From Selenomonadales bacterium UBA7018 (lineage in GTDB: Bacteria; Bacillota; Negativicutes; Selenomonadales; Selenomonadaceae): DNA of 34,200 bases. Location of the stretch: contig DJWY01000021.1 in the NCBI GenBank assembly GCA_002448305.1, positions 56,035 through 90,234 of the forward strand, written 5' to 3'. Below the pieces are notes generated by a model. The model made no database searches. It had not been told where the DNA came from and saw only the letters and a program-made list of their open reading frames with translations. Made by a program: the position numbers and the translations under genes. Each line of letters starts with the position of its first letter. Positions within the stretch are counted from its first letter, which is position 1. Positions 7,180 to 14,901 of the stretch are shown piece after piece.

Positions 7180-8095
7180 GATTCGGCACCGTCGTCAAGA
7201 GCACATCGCAACGCCCGCTAATTTCCCAATCGCCAGAAGACGCCGTCAGAAAAAATGAATCGCCCTTGCGATAAAGATATTCCGCACCGCTACAAGAAAT
7301 TTTCCCTGTGCCGCCTGAAATCAAGACGTTCAGAAAAGTTTTCTCGTCAACCGCGCCGCGAGCCGCCGATAAAATTTTTCCGTCGAGATTGAGCTTGTCG
7401 ACGACAAAATAATCACAGGCGGCAAGATGCGGATAATTTTCGCCGCGCTCAATCATTGGGTTTAAATTCGTCACGTCAAGAGCATTTTCGATATGGAGCG
7501 GGCGATTTCTGCCGTAGTCATAGACGCGATAACTTACGTTTGAATTCTGCTGAATTTCGGCGAGCAAAACGCCTTTGCCAACCGCGTGAATAGTTCCCGC
7601 CGGAATAAAAATCGCGCTACCTTTTTTGGCGGGAACAGCGTTAAGAACTTCCATTAGCGAATTATTTTTTATGCGCTCAATGAATTCCGCCTTAGAAATT
7701 TTCTGCTTAAAGCCGCAATAGAGCACGGAATTTTCGTCGGCGTCGAGGACGTACCACATTTCGCTTTTACCAAGCTGATTTTCATGAATCAAAGCGTAAT
7801 CGTCGGTCGGGTGAACTTGCACCGATAAATTTTCCCTAGCGTCAATGAATTTTATAAGAATAGGAAAATCATTAAAGCGGCGACAATTCGTGCCCAAAAC
7901 TTTTGCGCCGTTAGCTTTAATATAATCAGCAAGGGTTGAGCCGTCGTCAAGAATCGACGCGCCGTCGGGGTGAGCCGATAACGTCCACGCCTCCGCGCAG
8001 ATTTTATCGCCGCTATCAAAGCCGAAATCTTCAATTAGACGTCGACCGCCCCATATGTAATTTTTACAAGCAGGTTTCAATTTCAGAATTGCCAT
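7163..8095 (-). CDS. manA: Mannose-6-phosphate isomerase, class I
   Basis: The enzyme interconverts mannose 6-phosphate and fructose 6-phosphate in the cytoplasm, feeding GDP-mannose synthesis or mannose use. The start (LKPACKNYIWGG) is typical of the short Firmicute form of about 310-320 residues. Zinc-site motifs are visible: VQVHPTDDYA (Gln and His), the KSEMWYVL glutamate and IPAGTIHAVGKG with the last His. The RVYDYGR stretch contributes the active-site arginine. The ATG at 8093-8095 has AGGAGG upstream. The gene starts about 50 bases after rlmH ends, with a terminator hairpin between, so I cannot place a separate promoter with confidence. Confidence 0.92.
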   Translation of the reverse strand: MAILKLKPACKNYIWGGRRLIEDFGFDSGDKICAEAWTLSAHPDGASILDDGSTLADYIKANGAKVLGTNCRRFNDFPILIKFIDARENLSVQVHPTDDYALIHENQLGKSEMWYVLDADENSVLYCGFKQKISKAEFIERIKNNSLMEVLNAVPAKKGSAIFIPAGTIHAVGKGVLLAEIQQNSNVSYRVYDYGRNRPLHIENALDVTNLNPMIERGENYPHLAACDYFVVDKLNLDGKILSAARGAVDEKTFLNVLISGGTGKISCSGAEYLYRKGDSFFLTASSGDWEISGRCDVLLTTVPNHGESF

Positions 8096-8117
8096 AAAAT
8101 TTTCCTCCTAAAAATTT

Positions 8118-8143
8118 AAGGAGCGGAAAAATTTCTGCTCCTT
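8118..8143 (-). terminator. Terminator after rlmH
   Basis: AAGGAGC (8118-8124) and GCTCCTT (8137-8143) form a perfect seven-pair stem; on the minus strand it is followed by AAATTTTTAG. It separates htrA-rlmH from manA, though manA probably depends on read-through or a promoter hidden in the remaining 20 bases. Confidence 0.7.
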
Positions 8144-8147
8144 GAAA

Positions 8148-8591
8148 TCACCAATGATAAGGTTCGTTCCGATTTATTTTGAAGGCTCGATAAATTTGCT
8201 CAACCAAGATAAGTCGCGCCATTTGGTGCGTTAAAGTCATTTTCGACAAGCTCAATCTGAATGCCGCCGCCCGCCGAAGTTCTTCGCTAAGTCCGAACGC
8301 TCCGCCGATTGCAAATGTTAAATTGCTTATGCCGTTCAAATTAAGTTCAGAAATTTTCTTTGCAAACTCTTCCGAAGTCAAAGTCGCGCCCGATACGTCA
8401 AGCACGCAAAGCCACGAATTTTGCCCCGCGAGCGATAAAATTTTCTGTCCTTCCTCTTCGACCGTACGACATTCGGGGATTTCGCGTACTTCGACTGTTG
8501 CGAATTTTTTTAGACGTTTAAGATATTCCGCGACGCCGTCAACCAGAAATTTTTCCTTGAGCTTGCCGACGACAATTAAATTTATCTTCAT
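8148..8591 (-). CDS. rlmH: 23S rRNA m3-pseudouridine1915 methyltransferase
   Basis: RlmH is a small SPOUT-class methyltransferase that modifies pseudouridine 1915 in helix 69 of 23S rRNA on assembled ribosomes. The protein (147 residues) shows the family start INLIVVGKLKEKF, the cofactor knot FAIGGAFGLSEELR and the C-terminal LSLSKMTLTHQMARLILVEQIYRAFKI...EPYH. It is slightly shorter than the usual roughly 159 residues and ends in Trp instead of the common basic residue. It overlaps the htrA stop in an ATGA arrangement, so the two genes are translationally coupled. Confidence 0.93.
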   Translation of the reverse strand: MKINLIVVGKLKEKFLVDGVAEYLKRLKKFATVEVREIPECRTVEEEGQKILSLAGQNSWLCVLDVSGATLTSEEFAKKISELNLNGISNLTFAIGGAFGLSEELRRAAAFRLSLSKMTLTHQMARLILVEQIYRAFKINRNEPYHW

Positions 8592-9736
8592 TGATTAGAC
8601 GGTTGCGGCATTTCTTCCAAAGTGACTTCAACGGTTTCTTGCCTGCCGTCGCGGTCGTATAAAATTTTAACTTTGTCGCCAACTTTATGCGCTGCGACTG
8701 CGTTGCGAATATCTGATACCGAATTAACTTCCTTGCCGTCAATCGCTAAGATGATATCACCGCGTTGGAAACCTGCTCGACCGGCGGGCGAATCAAGCCC
8801 GACTTGGAAGACGTAAACGCCCTTTTCAATCGACAGCTGATAACCATAGCGAGCGGCAGTCGGCTTGTCGAAAATCGTTACGCCCAGATAAGGACGCGCA
8901 ACATAGCCTTTTTCCATAAGCTCATTGACAATCGCCTTGACAGTGTTAATCGGAATCGCGAAGCCCATACCCTCAACGCCCATAGTGGCAAGTTTCGCGC
9001 TGTTTATTCCGATAACTTCACCGTCAGCATTGACTAAAGCTCCGCCCGAATTGCCCGGACTTATCGCCGCGTCAGTCTGCAAAAGTTTAACGCGTCTATC
9101 GTTTAAATCTAACGTTCTATTCAACGCGCTGATAACGCCGACCGTCACGGAGCCTTGAAACTCCAAGCCCATAGGATTGCCGATTGCAATAGCGGGTTCA
9201 CCGACGACGACTTCATCAGAATCGCCAAGTTCAGCCGTCGGTAAATCTTTCGCGTCGACTTTAACAACGGCAATATCCGTCATCTCGTCCGTACCAATCA
9301 AAGTGCCATTGACGCTATTGCCGTCCGAGAGCGAAACGATAATTTCCTTTGCGCCCGCGATAACGTGATTGTTAGTTATAATATATCCGTCATTGCGGAA
9401 AATCACGCCGGAACCTACGCCTTCAGTCTCGAATGCCCGATTGAAAATATCATGAGCGACCGCCTTATTTGTTATGCCGACGACCGCAGGACCGACCGTC
9501 TTTGCCACGCGCACGGCGGGAGTATTTCGGGCGTCTGAAAGTTTCGTATTAATTTCGGGCTTATTTGGAGCAGCTTCTGTAACATTCGCCGTTTGAGTAA
9601 CTGCAGTCTTTTCGCCCGCCGATTTATTTTCGTCACTTGAATCATTACTGCCCGTCAAGCCTCCGCAACCGCTTAGCGTCAACGCCGCCGCTACTGCCGC
9701 CGCGCAGATTATCTTTGTAATTTTCTTCGCCTTCAT
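8588..9736 (-). CDS. htrA: HtrA/DegP-type serine protease, predicted lipoprotein
   Basis: This is an envelope quality-control protease. The N-terminus has basic residues, a hydrophobic stretch and a lipobox LTLSGC with the lipidation cysteine at residue 24, followed by a Ser/Asn/Glu-rich linker to about residue 65. The trypsin-like domain carries the full triad: H124 in TNNHVI, D154 in MTDIAVV and S230 in GNSGGA. One PDZ domain follows (about 285-375; GVYVFQVGLDSPAGRAGFQRGD). With 382 residues and one PDZ it is DegS/HtrA-like rather than DegP-like. Lipid anchoring instead of a transmembrane anchor is somewhat unusual. The ATG at 9734-9736 is preceded by GGAGGTG. It starts the htrA-rlmH unit. 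Confidence 0.92.
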   Translation of the reverse strand: MKAKKITKIICAAAVAAALTLSGCGGLTGSNDSSDENKSAGEKTAVTQTANVTEAAPNKPEINTKLSDARNTPAVRVAKTVGPAVVGITNKAVAHDIFNRAFETEGVGSGVIFRNDGYIITNNHVIAGAKEIIVSLSDGNSVNGTLIGTDEMTDIAVVKVDAKDLPTAELGDSDEVVVGEPAIAIGNPMGLEFQGSVTVGVISALNRTLDLNDRRVKLLQTDAAISPGNSGGALVNADGEVIGINSAKLATMGVEGMGFAIPINTVKAIVNELMEKGYVARPYLGVTIFDKPTAARYGYQLSIEKGVYVFQVGLDSPAGRAGFQRGDIILAIDGKEVNSVSDIRNAVAAHKVGDKVKILYDRDGRQETVEVTLEEMPQPSNQ

Positions 9737-9757
9737 GCTCTAAGCACCTCCGTTGCC

Positions 9758-9786
9758 ATTGTAATTTTTGCAAAGCAGATTGTCAA
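9758..9786 (-). promoter_or_regulatory. htrA promoter
   Basis: Minus-strand TTGACA (9781-9786), a 17-base spacer and TACAAT (9758-9763), a near-consensus sigma-A promoter. The transcript would begin at about 9751, right at the GGAGGTG ribosome binding site, giving a very short leader of about 15 bases. Confidence 0.6.
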
Positions 9787-9806
9787 ATCAAGTTTCGATT
9801 AGAATA

Positions 9807-9834
9807 TTGAGTGGCTGAAAAATTCTGGTATAAT
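9807..9834 (+). promoter_or_regulatory. Promoter of the small hydrophobic peptide gene
   Basis: TTGAGT (9807-9812), a 16-base spacer and perfect TATAAT (9829-9834), preceded by TGG. It points to the 34-codon gene at 9896 and predicts a leader of about 55 bases. Confidence 0.6.
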
Positions 9835-9849
9835 TTCGCCAATGCCGAA

Positions 9850-9880
9850 CCTCTAAAGGCGGTAACTTGACGCTTTGAGG
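9850..9880 (+). promoter_or_regulatory. Leader hairpin next to the ribosome binding site
   Basis: CCTCTAAAGGCG (9850-9861) pairs with CGCTTTGAGG (9871-9880), with two single-base bulges and a nine-base loop. Its 3' arm overlaps the first bases of the long Shine-Dalgarno region AGGAGGGAGGTGAG (9878-9891) and could dampen translation. Confidence 0.45.
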
Positions 9881-9895
9881 AGGGAGGTGAGAAAT

Positions 9896-10000
9896 ATGGT
9901 CGAAGTATTCATTACTTTGGGCGTGAATGTGGTTGGAAACGTCATCGGAACTGTTATCGGCGGCGTCATTTCCTACTACATCATTAAACGGTTTTTTTAG
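9896..10000 (+). CDS. 34-residue hydrophobic membrane peptide, type I toxin-like
   Basis: The peptide starts MVEVFITLGVNVVGNVIGT, continues as an uncharged Gly/Val/Ile helix and ends YYIIKRFF. It is one predicted transmembrane helix with a basic C-terminus. It has a complete expression unit: promoter 9807-9834, very strong ribosome binding site GGAGGGAGGTGAG five bases before the ATG, and a strong terminator at 10053-10106. Small single-helix peptides of this shape are typical of holin-like or type I toxin-antitoxin toxins and of some small regulatory membrane proteins. I cannot identify an antisense RNA promoter on the minus strand, so the toxin role is a hypothesis. The gene sits alone between divergent htrA and truB. 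Confidence 0.6.
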   Translation: MVEVFITLGVNVVGNVIGTVIGGVISYYIIKRFF

Positions 10001-10052
10001 TCGGCAGAACGTCCACTCAATCGCCCTCTAACTGATTAGCACTCGGTTATGG

Positions 10053-10106
10053 CAAAACGAAACCCCCTTGCAGTTTAGCACCCTGCTTTGGGGGTTTTCG
10101 TTTTCG
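10053..10106 (+). terminator. Strong terminator after the small peptide gene
   Basis: A long imperfect inverted repeat: ACCCCC (10061-10066) pairs with GGGGGT (10090-10095), an inner GCAG/CTGC helix lies above it, and an outer AAAACGAA/TTCGTTTT extension lies below. It works in both orientations and may also end the truB operon from the other side. Confidence 0.75.
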
Positions 10107-10115
10107 GTGATACAT

Positions 10116-10205
10116 ATGGTCGATAATGCAGTATTCATTACATTGTTTGCTTTTCAAACATTGAAAATTTATCACAAGCGCGTTCTTTTGTCAAACACAA
10201 TCTGA
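10116..10205 (+). pseudogene. Decayed partial copy of the small peptide gene
   Basis: An ATG at 10116 starts MVDNAVFITLFAFQ. Its first 30 bases repeat the start of the gene at 9896 (ATATGGTCGA, then GTATTCATTAC, then TTG), with a five-base insertion-like difference. After residue 10 it no longer resembles the peptide and is not a membrane helix. GGTGAT stands upstream in place of the strong ribosome binding site. It lies directly behind the terminator and ends next to the truB stop. I read it as a remnant of a tandem copy rather than a working gene. Confidence 0.4.
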
Positions 10206-11057
10206 TTAATTAATAATTTTTGATGAACGAAGTTCGCCGCGCTCGATTTTGCCGACGCCCAAAAATTTACCACCCGCGAAGATTCGCAAAAAATTTTGGT
10301 CTGGAGCGTGAATTGTGGTTGGCAAACCGTTCAGAAAGGCGCGGATTCTATTTTCGTTGAGTTCAAAGGCGGGCAAGTGATTCAAACAAGTTTCAACGGG
10401 CAAAATATTTTCGGTAGTAAGTTGGTCAAGAGTGACGGAATTTTTTAAATCGAAGTCGCCGACGCGCAAGCGCAGAAGATTTTTAAGCGTCGCAGGGATT
10501 TTTAGTTGTTCGCCAATATCAATCGCCAAACTTCTGATATAAGTACCTTTTCCGCAAGAAATTTCGATAATCGCGGAAGATTTTTCAAGCGCGACAAGTT
10601 TTATATAGGAAATTTTAACTAATCTGCGCGGCATATCGAATTCAATATTTTTTCTGGCTAAATCGTAAGCTTTTCTGCCATGAATTTTAATAGCGGAAAA
10701 TTTCGGCGGCGTCTGCTCGATTTCGCCGATAAAATTTTTTAAAACGGCTTTGAAGTCGTCGACAGTCGGCATTTTGAAATTATTATCTGCGAGGGAAATG
10801 ATATTGCCTTCAAGGTCGCCGCTATCAGTTGCAATTCCGAATAAAATTTCAGCGCGATAAATTTTCTGGCAATCGGCGAGGTATTCGATAAATTTGGTAG
10901 CTTTTCCGACTGCGACAGGCAAAACACCGGTAGCTTGCGGGTCTAAAGTGCCAGTGTGCCCAACTTTGCGCGTAGAAAAGATTTTCCGCACGCGATTAAC
11001 GGCGTCGTGGCTCGTCATGCCCGAATTTTTGTTGAGATTTATGAAACCGTCGTTCAT
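10206..11057 (-). CDS. truB: tRNA pseudouridine-55 synthase
   Basis: TruB isomerises uridine 55 in the T-loop of almost all tRNAs. The catalytic motif KVGHTGTLDPQATG, with its nucleophilic Asp, lies near residues 31-44, after the family start GFINLNKNSGMTSHDAV. KIYRAEILFG, the RRLVKI region and the GTYIRSLAIDIGE motif follow. At 283 residues it is a short form with a reduced C-terminal PUA-like part. Its ATG overlaps the nrnA stop (ATGA), as expected in the rbfA-nrnA-truB operon. Confidence 0.94.
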   Translation of the reverse strand: MNDGFINLNKNSGMTSHDAVNRVRKIFSTRKVGHTGTLDPQATGVLPVAVGKATKFIEYLADCQKIYRAEILFGIATDSGDLEGNIISLADNNFKMPTVDDFKAVLKNFIGEIEQTPPKFSAIKIHGRKAYDLARKNIEFDMPRRLVKISYIKLVALEKSSAIIEISCGKGTYIRSLAIDIGEQLKIPATLKNLLRLRVGDFDLKNSVTLDQLTTENILPVETCLNHLPAFELNENRIRAFLNGLPTTIHAPDQNFLRIFAGGKFLGVGKIERGELRSSKIIN

Positions 11058-11992
11058 AATGTCTTGCCGATAGCTTCAACTAAAATTTTCTCCGCGTCAT
11101 CAAGGTTTTTATAGAGAGTGCAACCCGCCGCCCGAATATGCCCGCCGCCGCCGAGATTATTAGCGATTTTGGAAACATCGACACCTTTTGAGCGCATACT
11201 GACGCGGCAAACATTTTTTGAACGTTCAGAAATTAAAAAAGCCACGTCAACGCCGTCAATCACGCGAATTAAATCGATAAAACCTTCGGTCGATTCGCAA
11301 TTTTGCATAGTTTGCAAGTCAAGGAGCATACCGGCGACTTTTCCGCCATAAAAAATTTTTAGCGAATTCAAAGCGGTTCTCATGTTTAAAACTTCATTTA
11401 GCGAGCGAGTTTCCATATTTTCGGAAATAAAATTGGGTTTAACGCCGCAATTTACGAGTTCAGAAGCAGTTTTTAGAGTTTTAGCGCGAGTATTCGAGAA
11501 TTGGAAAAAGCCGGTATCGGTCGCAAGCCCAGTATAAAGGCAAGTCGCGATTTCGGGCGTGATTTTCGCGTTAAGTTCGTTAGCGAGGGCAAAAATAATT
11601 TCGCAAGTGGCGGCGGCGTCGCTATCAAGGTATAAATCGCCCGCGTCATTTTTATTCGTAACGTGGTGGTCGATATTTAGTATAGGAGCGTTGATAAAAT
11701 CGCGAATTTTTCCGATTCTATCAGGCGAAGTGTCGAGAACGAGTAATAAATCGGCGTCGAAGTTAATATTTTCGGTTGGACGCTGAATTTCGTTAAAAAA
11801 TGGGAGGAAATGAAGATTTTTTCTGATGTCGTCGTCAATGAAAATCTGCGCGGGCTTGCCGAGAGCGCAAATAATTTGCAAAGTGGCGAGAGAAGAGCCA
11901 ATAGCATCGCCATCGGGCTGAATATGCGAAGTGATTAAGATTTTATTCGCGGATTTAAGTTTTTGAGCCGCTTGATTAAGAGTTATCAGCAT
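11054..11992 (-). CDS. nrnA: DHH-family oligoribonuclease / pAp phosphatase
   Basis: NrnA degrades short oligoribonucleotides (nanoRNA) and dephosphorylates 3'-phosphoadenosine 5'-phosphate. The DHH domain motifs are visible: ITSHIQPDGDAIGSS near the start, LLVLDTSPDRIG and LNIDHHVTN. The C-terminal DHHA1 domain has the substrate-binding GGGGHIRAAG. The length (312 residues) is normal. I start at the ATG at 11990-11992 because AAGGAGA lies eight bases upstream; a longer in-frame start inside rbfA would add about 50 non-conserved residues. The gene overlaps rbfA by 17 bases and truB by 4. Confidence 0.92.
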   Translation of the reverse strand: MLITLNQAAQKLKSANKILITSHIQPDGDAIGSSLATLQIICALGKPAQIFIDDDIRKNLHFLPFFNEIQRPTENINFDADLLLVLDTSPDRIGKIRDFINAPILNIDHHVTNKNDAGDLYLDSDAAATCEIIFALANELNAKITPEIATCLYTGLATDTGFFQFSNTRAKTLKTASELVNCGVKPNFISENMETRSLNEVLNMRTALNSLKIFYGGKVAGMLLDLQTMQNCESTEGFIDLIRVIDGVDVAFLISERSKNVCRVSMRSKGVDVSKIANNLGGGGHIRAAGCTLYKNLDDAEKILVEAIGKTL

Positions 11993-12344
11993 TTTTGTTA
12001 TCTCCTTCCACTTTGAGTAAAAGTTTTTGAATATGGTCGCCGTAATCAAGTGAAGTATCGAGCGCGAAAGAAATTTCCGGCGTGAATCTAATTTTAATGC
12101 GCTGTCCAATTTCGCGGCGAATGAATCCGAGCGCGCTTTGCAAGCCTTCAAGCGAACTTTTAACTTGTTCTTCGCCGCCCATTACGCTAATAAATATCTT
12201 TGCAGAGCGTAAATCGCCAGTCATTTCGACATCTGTAACCGTCACGAAGCCAATTCGCGGGTCTTTTAAATCTGTCAGCAACATTTTTCCCATTTCCTGT
12301 TTGATAAGTTCCTGCAATTTTTCTATACGCAACTGTTTAGCCAT
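11976..12344 (-). CDS. rbfA: 30S ribosome-binding factor A
   Basis: RbfA is a KH-fold protein needed for late 30S maturation and 16S rRNA 5'-end processing. The sequence (122 residues) has the family pattern: LRIEKLQELIKQEMGKML at the start, DPRIGFVTVTDVEMTGDL, AKIFISVMG and the C-terminal RIKIRFTPEISFALDTSLDYGDHI. AAGGGG precedes the ATG. It is the first ribosome-related gene in the cluster; infB, which usually precedes it, is replaced here by a lipoprotein gene. Confidence 0.93.
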   Translation of the reverse strand: MAKQLRIEKLQELIKQEMGKMLLTDLKDPRIGFVTVTDVEMTGDLRSAKIFISVMGGEEQVKSSLEGLQSALGFIRREIGQRIKIRFTPEISFALDTSLDYGDHIQKLLLKVEGDNKNADNS

Positions 12345-12357
12345 TATAATTCCCCTT

Positions 12358-12999
12358 TTAGAAATTTACCCAGATAATTTCTGCTTTATCGACAAGAATA
12401 GGCGTTAATTCGTCGATATTTTCTATTTTATCGAGTAGCCAATGTTCATTTTCCTTACGAAAAGCTAATTTGAAAGTCATTTGCCCGATAAATTTCCCGC
12501 GCGTGCTTGAATCTCCTGCTATTTCTAAAAATATAGTCGCGGAATTTTCATTTACAACGATTTCTTTGACTGTAGCATTAGTTGCTTGACGAATTTTTTC
12601 AAATTCATTAGCGACATAAGCTGTAGAATTCTCTTTGGGCATCGACGGCTCCGGAATTTTGGCGAAATATGATTCCGCTACCCCGCGCAGAAATTCTAAA
12701 TGCAAGTCCTTATGTTCGGCGTTGTAATTGGTGATAAATTCCGCATTGTGTTGGAAATAGGGGTCGTCGGGATATTTTTCTTTGTACACGTCGTAATTTT
12801 TAGCAAGTTCGACGGTTGCCGCGTCGTAAGTTTTGGAAAAAAATTCGTTTAAGTCGATGCGGGCGGCTAATTTATCCGAATTTCTTTCAGCGAGCGCGAT
12901 TTTTAAATCGTTTAGTGCAATTTCGGGCGAATCCTCCTTTCCACAGCCCGCAAAAAGAATCGCAGTCAAAATTATTATCGTGAAAACCGTTTTAAACAT
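12358..12999 (-). CDS. Putative lipoprotein of unknown function
   Basis: The 213-residue protein has a lipoprotein signal peptide with the lipobox LFAGC (lipidation Cys at residue 19). The remainder is a soluble domain resembling DUF4878/NTF2-like lipoproteins in layout: an N-terminal helical stretch (SPEIALNDLKIALAERNSDK) and a C-terminal beta part that ends in FRKENEHWLLDKIENID. I cannot assign a function. The start is the ATG at 12997-12999, behind GAGGTGAT; an upstream in-frame start at 13035 would fall within the terminator hairpin. It precedes rbfA by 13 bases and is probably co-transcribed with it. Confidence 0.75.
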   Translation of the reverse strand: MFKTVFTIIILTAILFAGCGKEDSPEIALNDLKIALAERNSDKLAARIDLNEFFSKTYDAATVELAKNYDVYKEKYPDDPYFQHNAEFITNYNAEHKDLHLEFLRGVAESYFAKIPEPSMPKENSTAYVANEFEKIRQATNATVKEIVVNENSATIFLEIAGDSSTRGKFIGQMTFKLAFRKENEHWLLDKIENIDELTPILVDKAEIIWVNF

Positions 13000-13023
13000 A
13001 AAATCACCTCGATTTTTAATGCG

Positions 13024-13049
13024 AAAAAGCCGCACATCAGGCGGCTTTT
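13024..13049 (-). terminator. Terminator after tRNA-Ser
   Basis: AGCCGC and GCGGCT pair around a seven-base loop, with A and T runs on the two sides; the minus-strand product ends in TTTTT. It lies 18 bases past the tRNA 3' end. Confidence 0.75.
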
Positions 13050-13066
13050 ATTAAATTTCTAAGTTA

Positions 13067-13155
13067 TGGCGGAGGGGGTGGGATTCGAACCCACGGTGGC
13101 TTGTGACCACACTTGATTTCGAGTCAAGCACCTTCAACCGCTCGGACACTCCTCC
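13067..13155 (-). tRNA. tRNA-Ser (anticodon CGA)
   Basis: The 89-base gene folds into a class II tRNA with a long variable arm, as expected for serine. The anticodon loop reads CTCGAAA with anticodon CGA (UCG codons), within the stem CTTGA/TCAAG. The T arm is GTGGG-TTCGAAT-CCCAC and the 3' CCA is encoded (13067-13069). The acceptor stem GGAGGAG pairs with CCCCTCC except for one A-C mismatch at 6-67. Confidence 0.93.
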
Positions 13156-13167
13156 GCGACGCGTGCA

Positions 13168-13196
13168 ATACTATCACGCAAAATTTTTTCTGTCAA
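13168..13196 (-). promoter_or_regulatory. tRNA-Ser promoter
   Basis: Minus-strand perfect TTGACA (13191-13196), a 17-base spacer and TAGTAT (13168-13173), ending about 12 bases before the tRNA 5' end. It shows that the tRNA is transcribed independently of the pyrophosphatase gene. Confidence 0.65.
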
Positions 13197-13203
13197 GACT
13201 AAA

Positions 13204-14856
13204 TCATTGCGGTTTAATGCGTTTAACGGCTTCGGAAAGCGGCGGCACAATTTGTTTTTTCCTACTCATTACGCCGGGCAGATAAACATGATTGCCGCTC
13301 GTATCTTTATGGAATGCTTCGCCAATAAGCGTACGCGGGGAACCGACATAGAGCAAATAAGTTGCCTCTTCAAGAATATCTGTCGCCATAAGCAAATGCA
13401 TATCGAATCCTTCGCGCTCGCAATTTTCTTTCATGAATGCGATAATATCATTTTCTATATCGAGAATTTCTTTCGGGTCCATGACGGAAATTTGGCTAAC
13501 AATAATGCGATAATCGCCGATTTTGAATTCTTTAAGGTCATTTTTCGCGATTTCAGCGGGAGTTTTATCGCCAATGCCCGCGCCCGCTCTCAACATTGCT
13601 AAGCCGTATTCTTTAAGGTTTACGCCAGCAATTTCCGCGAGTTTTTCAGCAGTTTTCCTATCCTTAGGCGTGCAAGTCGGCGATTTAAAAAGCACGGTAT
13701 CAGAAATAATCGCGCTCATTAAAAGTCCAGCGATTGACGGCGGAATATCAACATCTTGGTCCCAATACATGTTCGCGACGATTGTACATGTGCACCCGAC
13801 CGGTTCTTGATGAATATAAATTGGTTCGGACGTTTGAACGCCGCCTAAGCGGTGGTGGTCGATGATTTCTACAATTTTTCCGTCTTCAATGCCTTCGATA
13901 GCTTGCCCGCGCTCGTTGTGGTCGACAAGGATAACTTTTTCCCGTTCAGGGAGCATAATTTCATCTGCGCTGACTAAACCGACTAATTTTCCATTTTCGA
14001 CGACCGGATAACTTCTGTAGCGGTTTTCGTCCATAATTCCTTTAATATCGCTGAGCAAATCCATTGGGCGGAAACAAACGGGGTTTTCTTTCATGATTCT
14101 GCGAATGGGCACGCACTGATTGATTAAACGACCGACAGTGTAGGTGTCATAGGGCGTCAAGAGAATAAAAACGCCTTTTTTCTGCGCGTCTTCTAAAACT
14201 TCGGGCGCGATGCGGCTATTTTGCGTCACGACAAGGCAGGAAATGCCGCATTCAAGGAATTTCAAGAGTGTTTCCGCGCTTCTATCGCCGACTAGGACAA
14301 TATCTTTTTTATTTAGGATACTGACGGTGGAAAACGCGCTACCCGACGCAATAACGATATTTCCTTGAATAAGTTCGTTTTCATCGCCGGCAACTAAAAC
14401 TTTGGCTTCAGTCGCTTGAATAATATCGCGATAACGCACGCGCATTTCAACTAAGCTTTGAAGACCGAGTTCAAGGAAATAACGCTTCGCCAAATCGCTG
14501 ACAGTGACAATTCCGACGAGGTCGCCGCCCGAATCGGTGACAGGCACGGATTGCAACTCACTTTTGCGCATAACTTCGCCCAAATGGCGCAAAGTATCAT
14601 GCTGACGGACGACAGTTTTGCATTCAAGCGCGACATCTTTAACGCGGGGATATAAATCGGTAAGCAAAAGCGGTTGGTCGACTTTAAAATATTCGAGAGC
14701 GTATTTAGTTTCGTTATTAATCTTGCCGCAACGAGCCGCGACAGCGTTTACGCCGTGAGCGCGTTTAAGGTTAGAATAACCAATCGCCGAGCAAATCGAA
14801 TCGGTATCGGGATTCCTGTGCCCGATGACATAAATTGGTTTATTGCCGCCTTTCAT
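13204..14856 (-). CDS. ppaC: CBS-domain family II inorganic pyrophosphatase
   Basis: The enzyme hydrolyses pyrophosphate with Mn/Co in its active site, driving biosynthetic reactions in the cytoplasm. The DHH-type catalytic domain begins IYVIGHRNPDTDSICSA, and its second part carries VILVDHNERGQA and IVEIIDHHRLGG. Between them (about residues 70-300) sits a regulatory insert with two CBS domains (QSVPVTDSGGDLVGIVTVSDLAKR and RSYPVVENGKLVGLVSADEI), separated by a DRTGG-like domain. The C-terminal DHHA2 domain ends SRKKQIVPPLSEAVKRI. At 550 residues it matches CBS-DRTGG pyrophosphatases, which are controlled by adenine nucleotides. AAAGGAGG precedes the ATG. Confidence 0.93.
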   Translation of the reverse strand: MKGGNKPIYVIGHRNPDTDSICSAIGYSNLKRAHGVNAVAARCGKINNETKYALEYFKVDQPLLLTDLYPRVKDVALECKTVVRQHDTLRHLGEVMRKSELQSVPVTDSGGDLVGIVTVSDLAKRYFLELGLQSLVEMRVRYRDIIQATEAKVLVAGDENELIQGNIVIASGSAFSTVSILNKKDIVLVGDRSAETLLKFLECGISCLVVTQNSRIAPEVLEDAQKKGVFILLTPYDTYTVGRLINQCVPIRRIMKENPVCFRPMDLLSDIKGIMDENRYRSYPVVENGKLVGLVSADEIMLPEREKVILVDHNERGQAIEGIEDGKIVEIIDHHRLGGVQTSEPIYIHQEPVGCTCTIVANMYWDQDVDIPPSIAGLLMSAIISDTVLFKSPTCTPKDRKTAEKLAEIAGVNLKEYGLAMLRAGAGIGDKTPAEIAKNDLKEFKIGDYRIIVSQISVMDPKEILDIENDIIAFMKENCEREGFDMHLLMATDILEEATYLLYVGSPRTLIGEAFHKDTSGNHVYLPGVMSRKKQIVPPLSEAVKRIKPQ

Positions 14857-14901
14857 TAAAAAGCCTCCTTTAATTATCAGAAAATTAATTCCTACGCCCG
14901 A

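Noticed and set aside
10144..10160. TGTTTG/CAAACA hairpin as the truB terminator
   Set aside because: The stem is weak and no T run follows on the minus strand; the structure at 10053-10106 fits much better.
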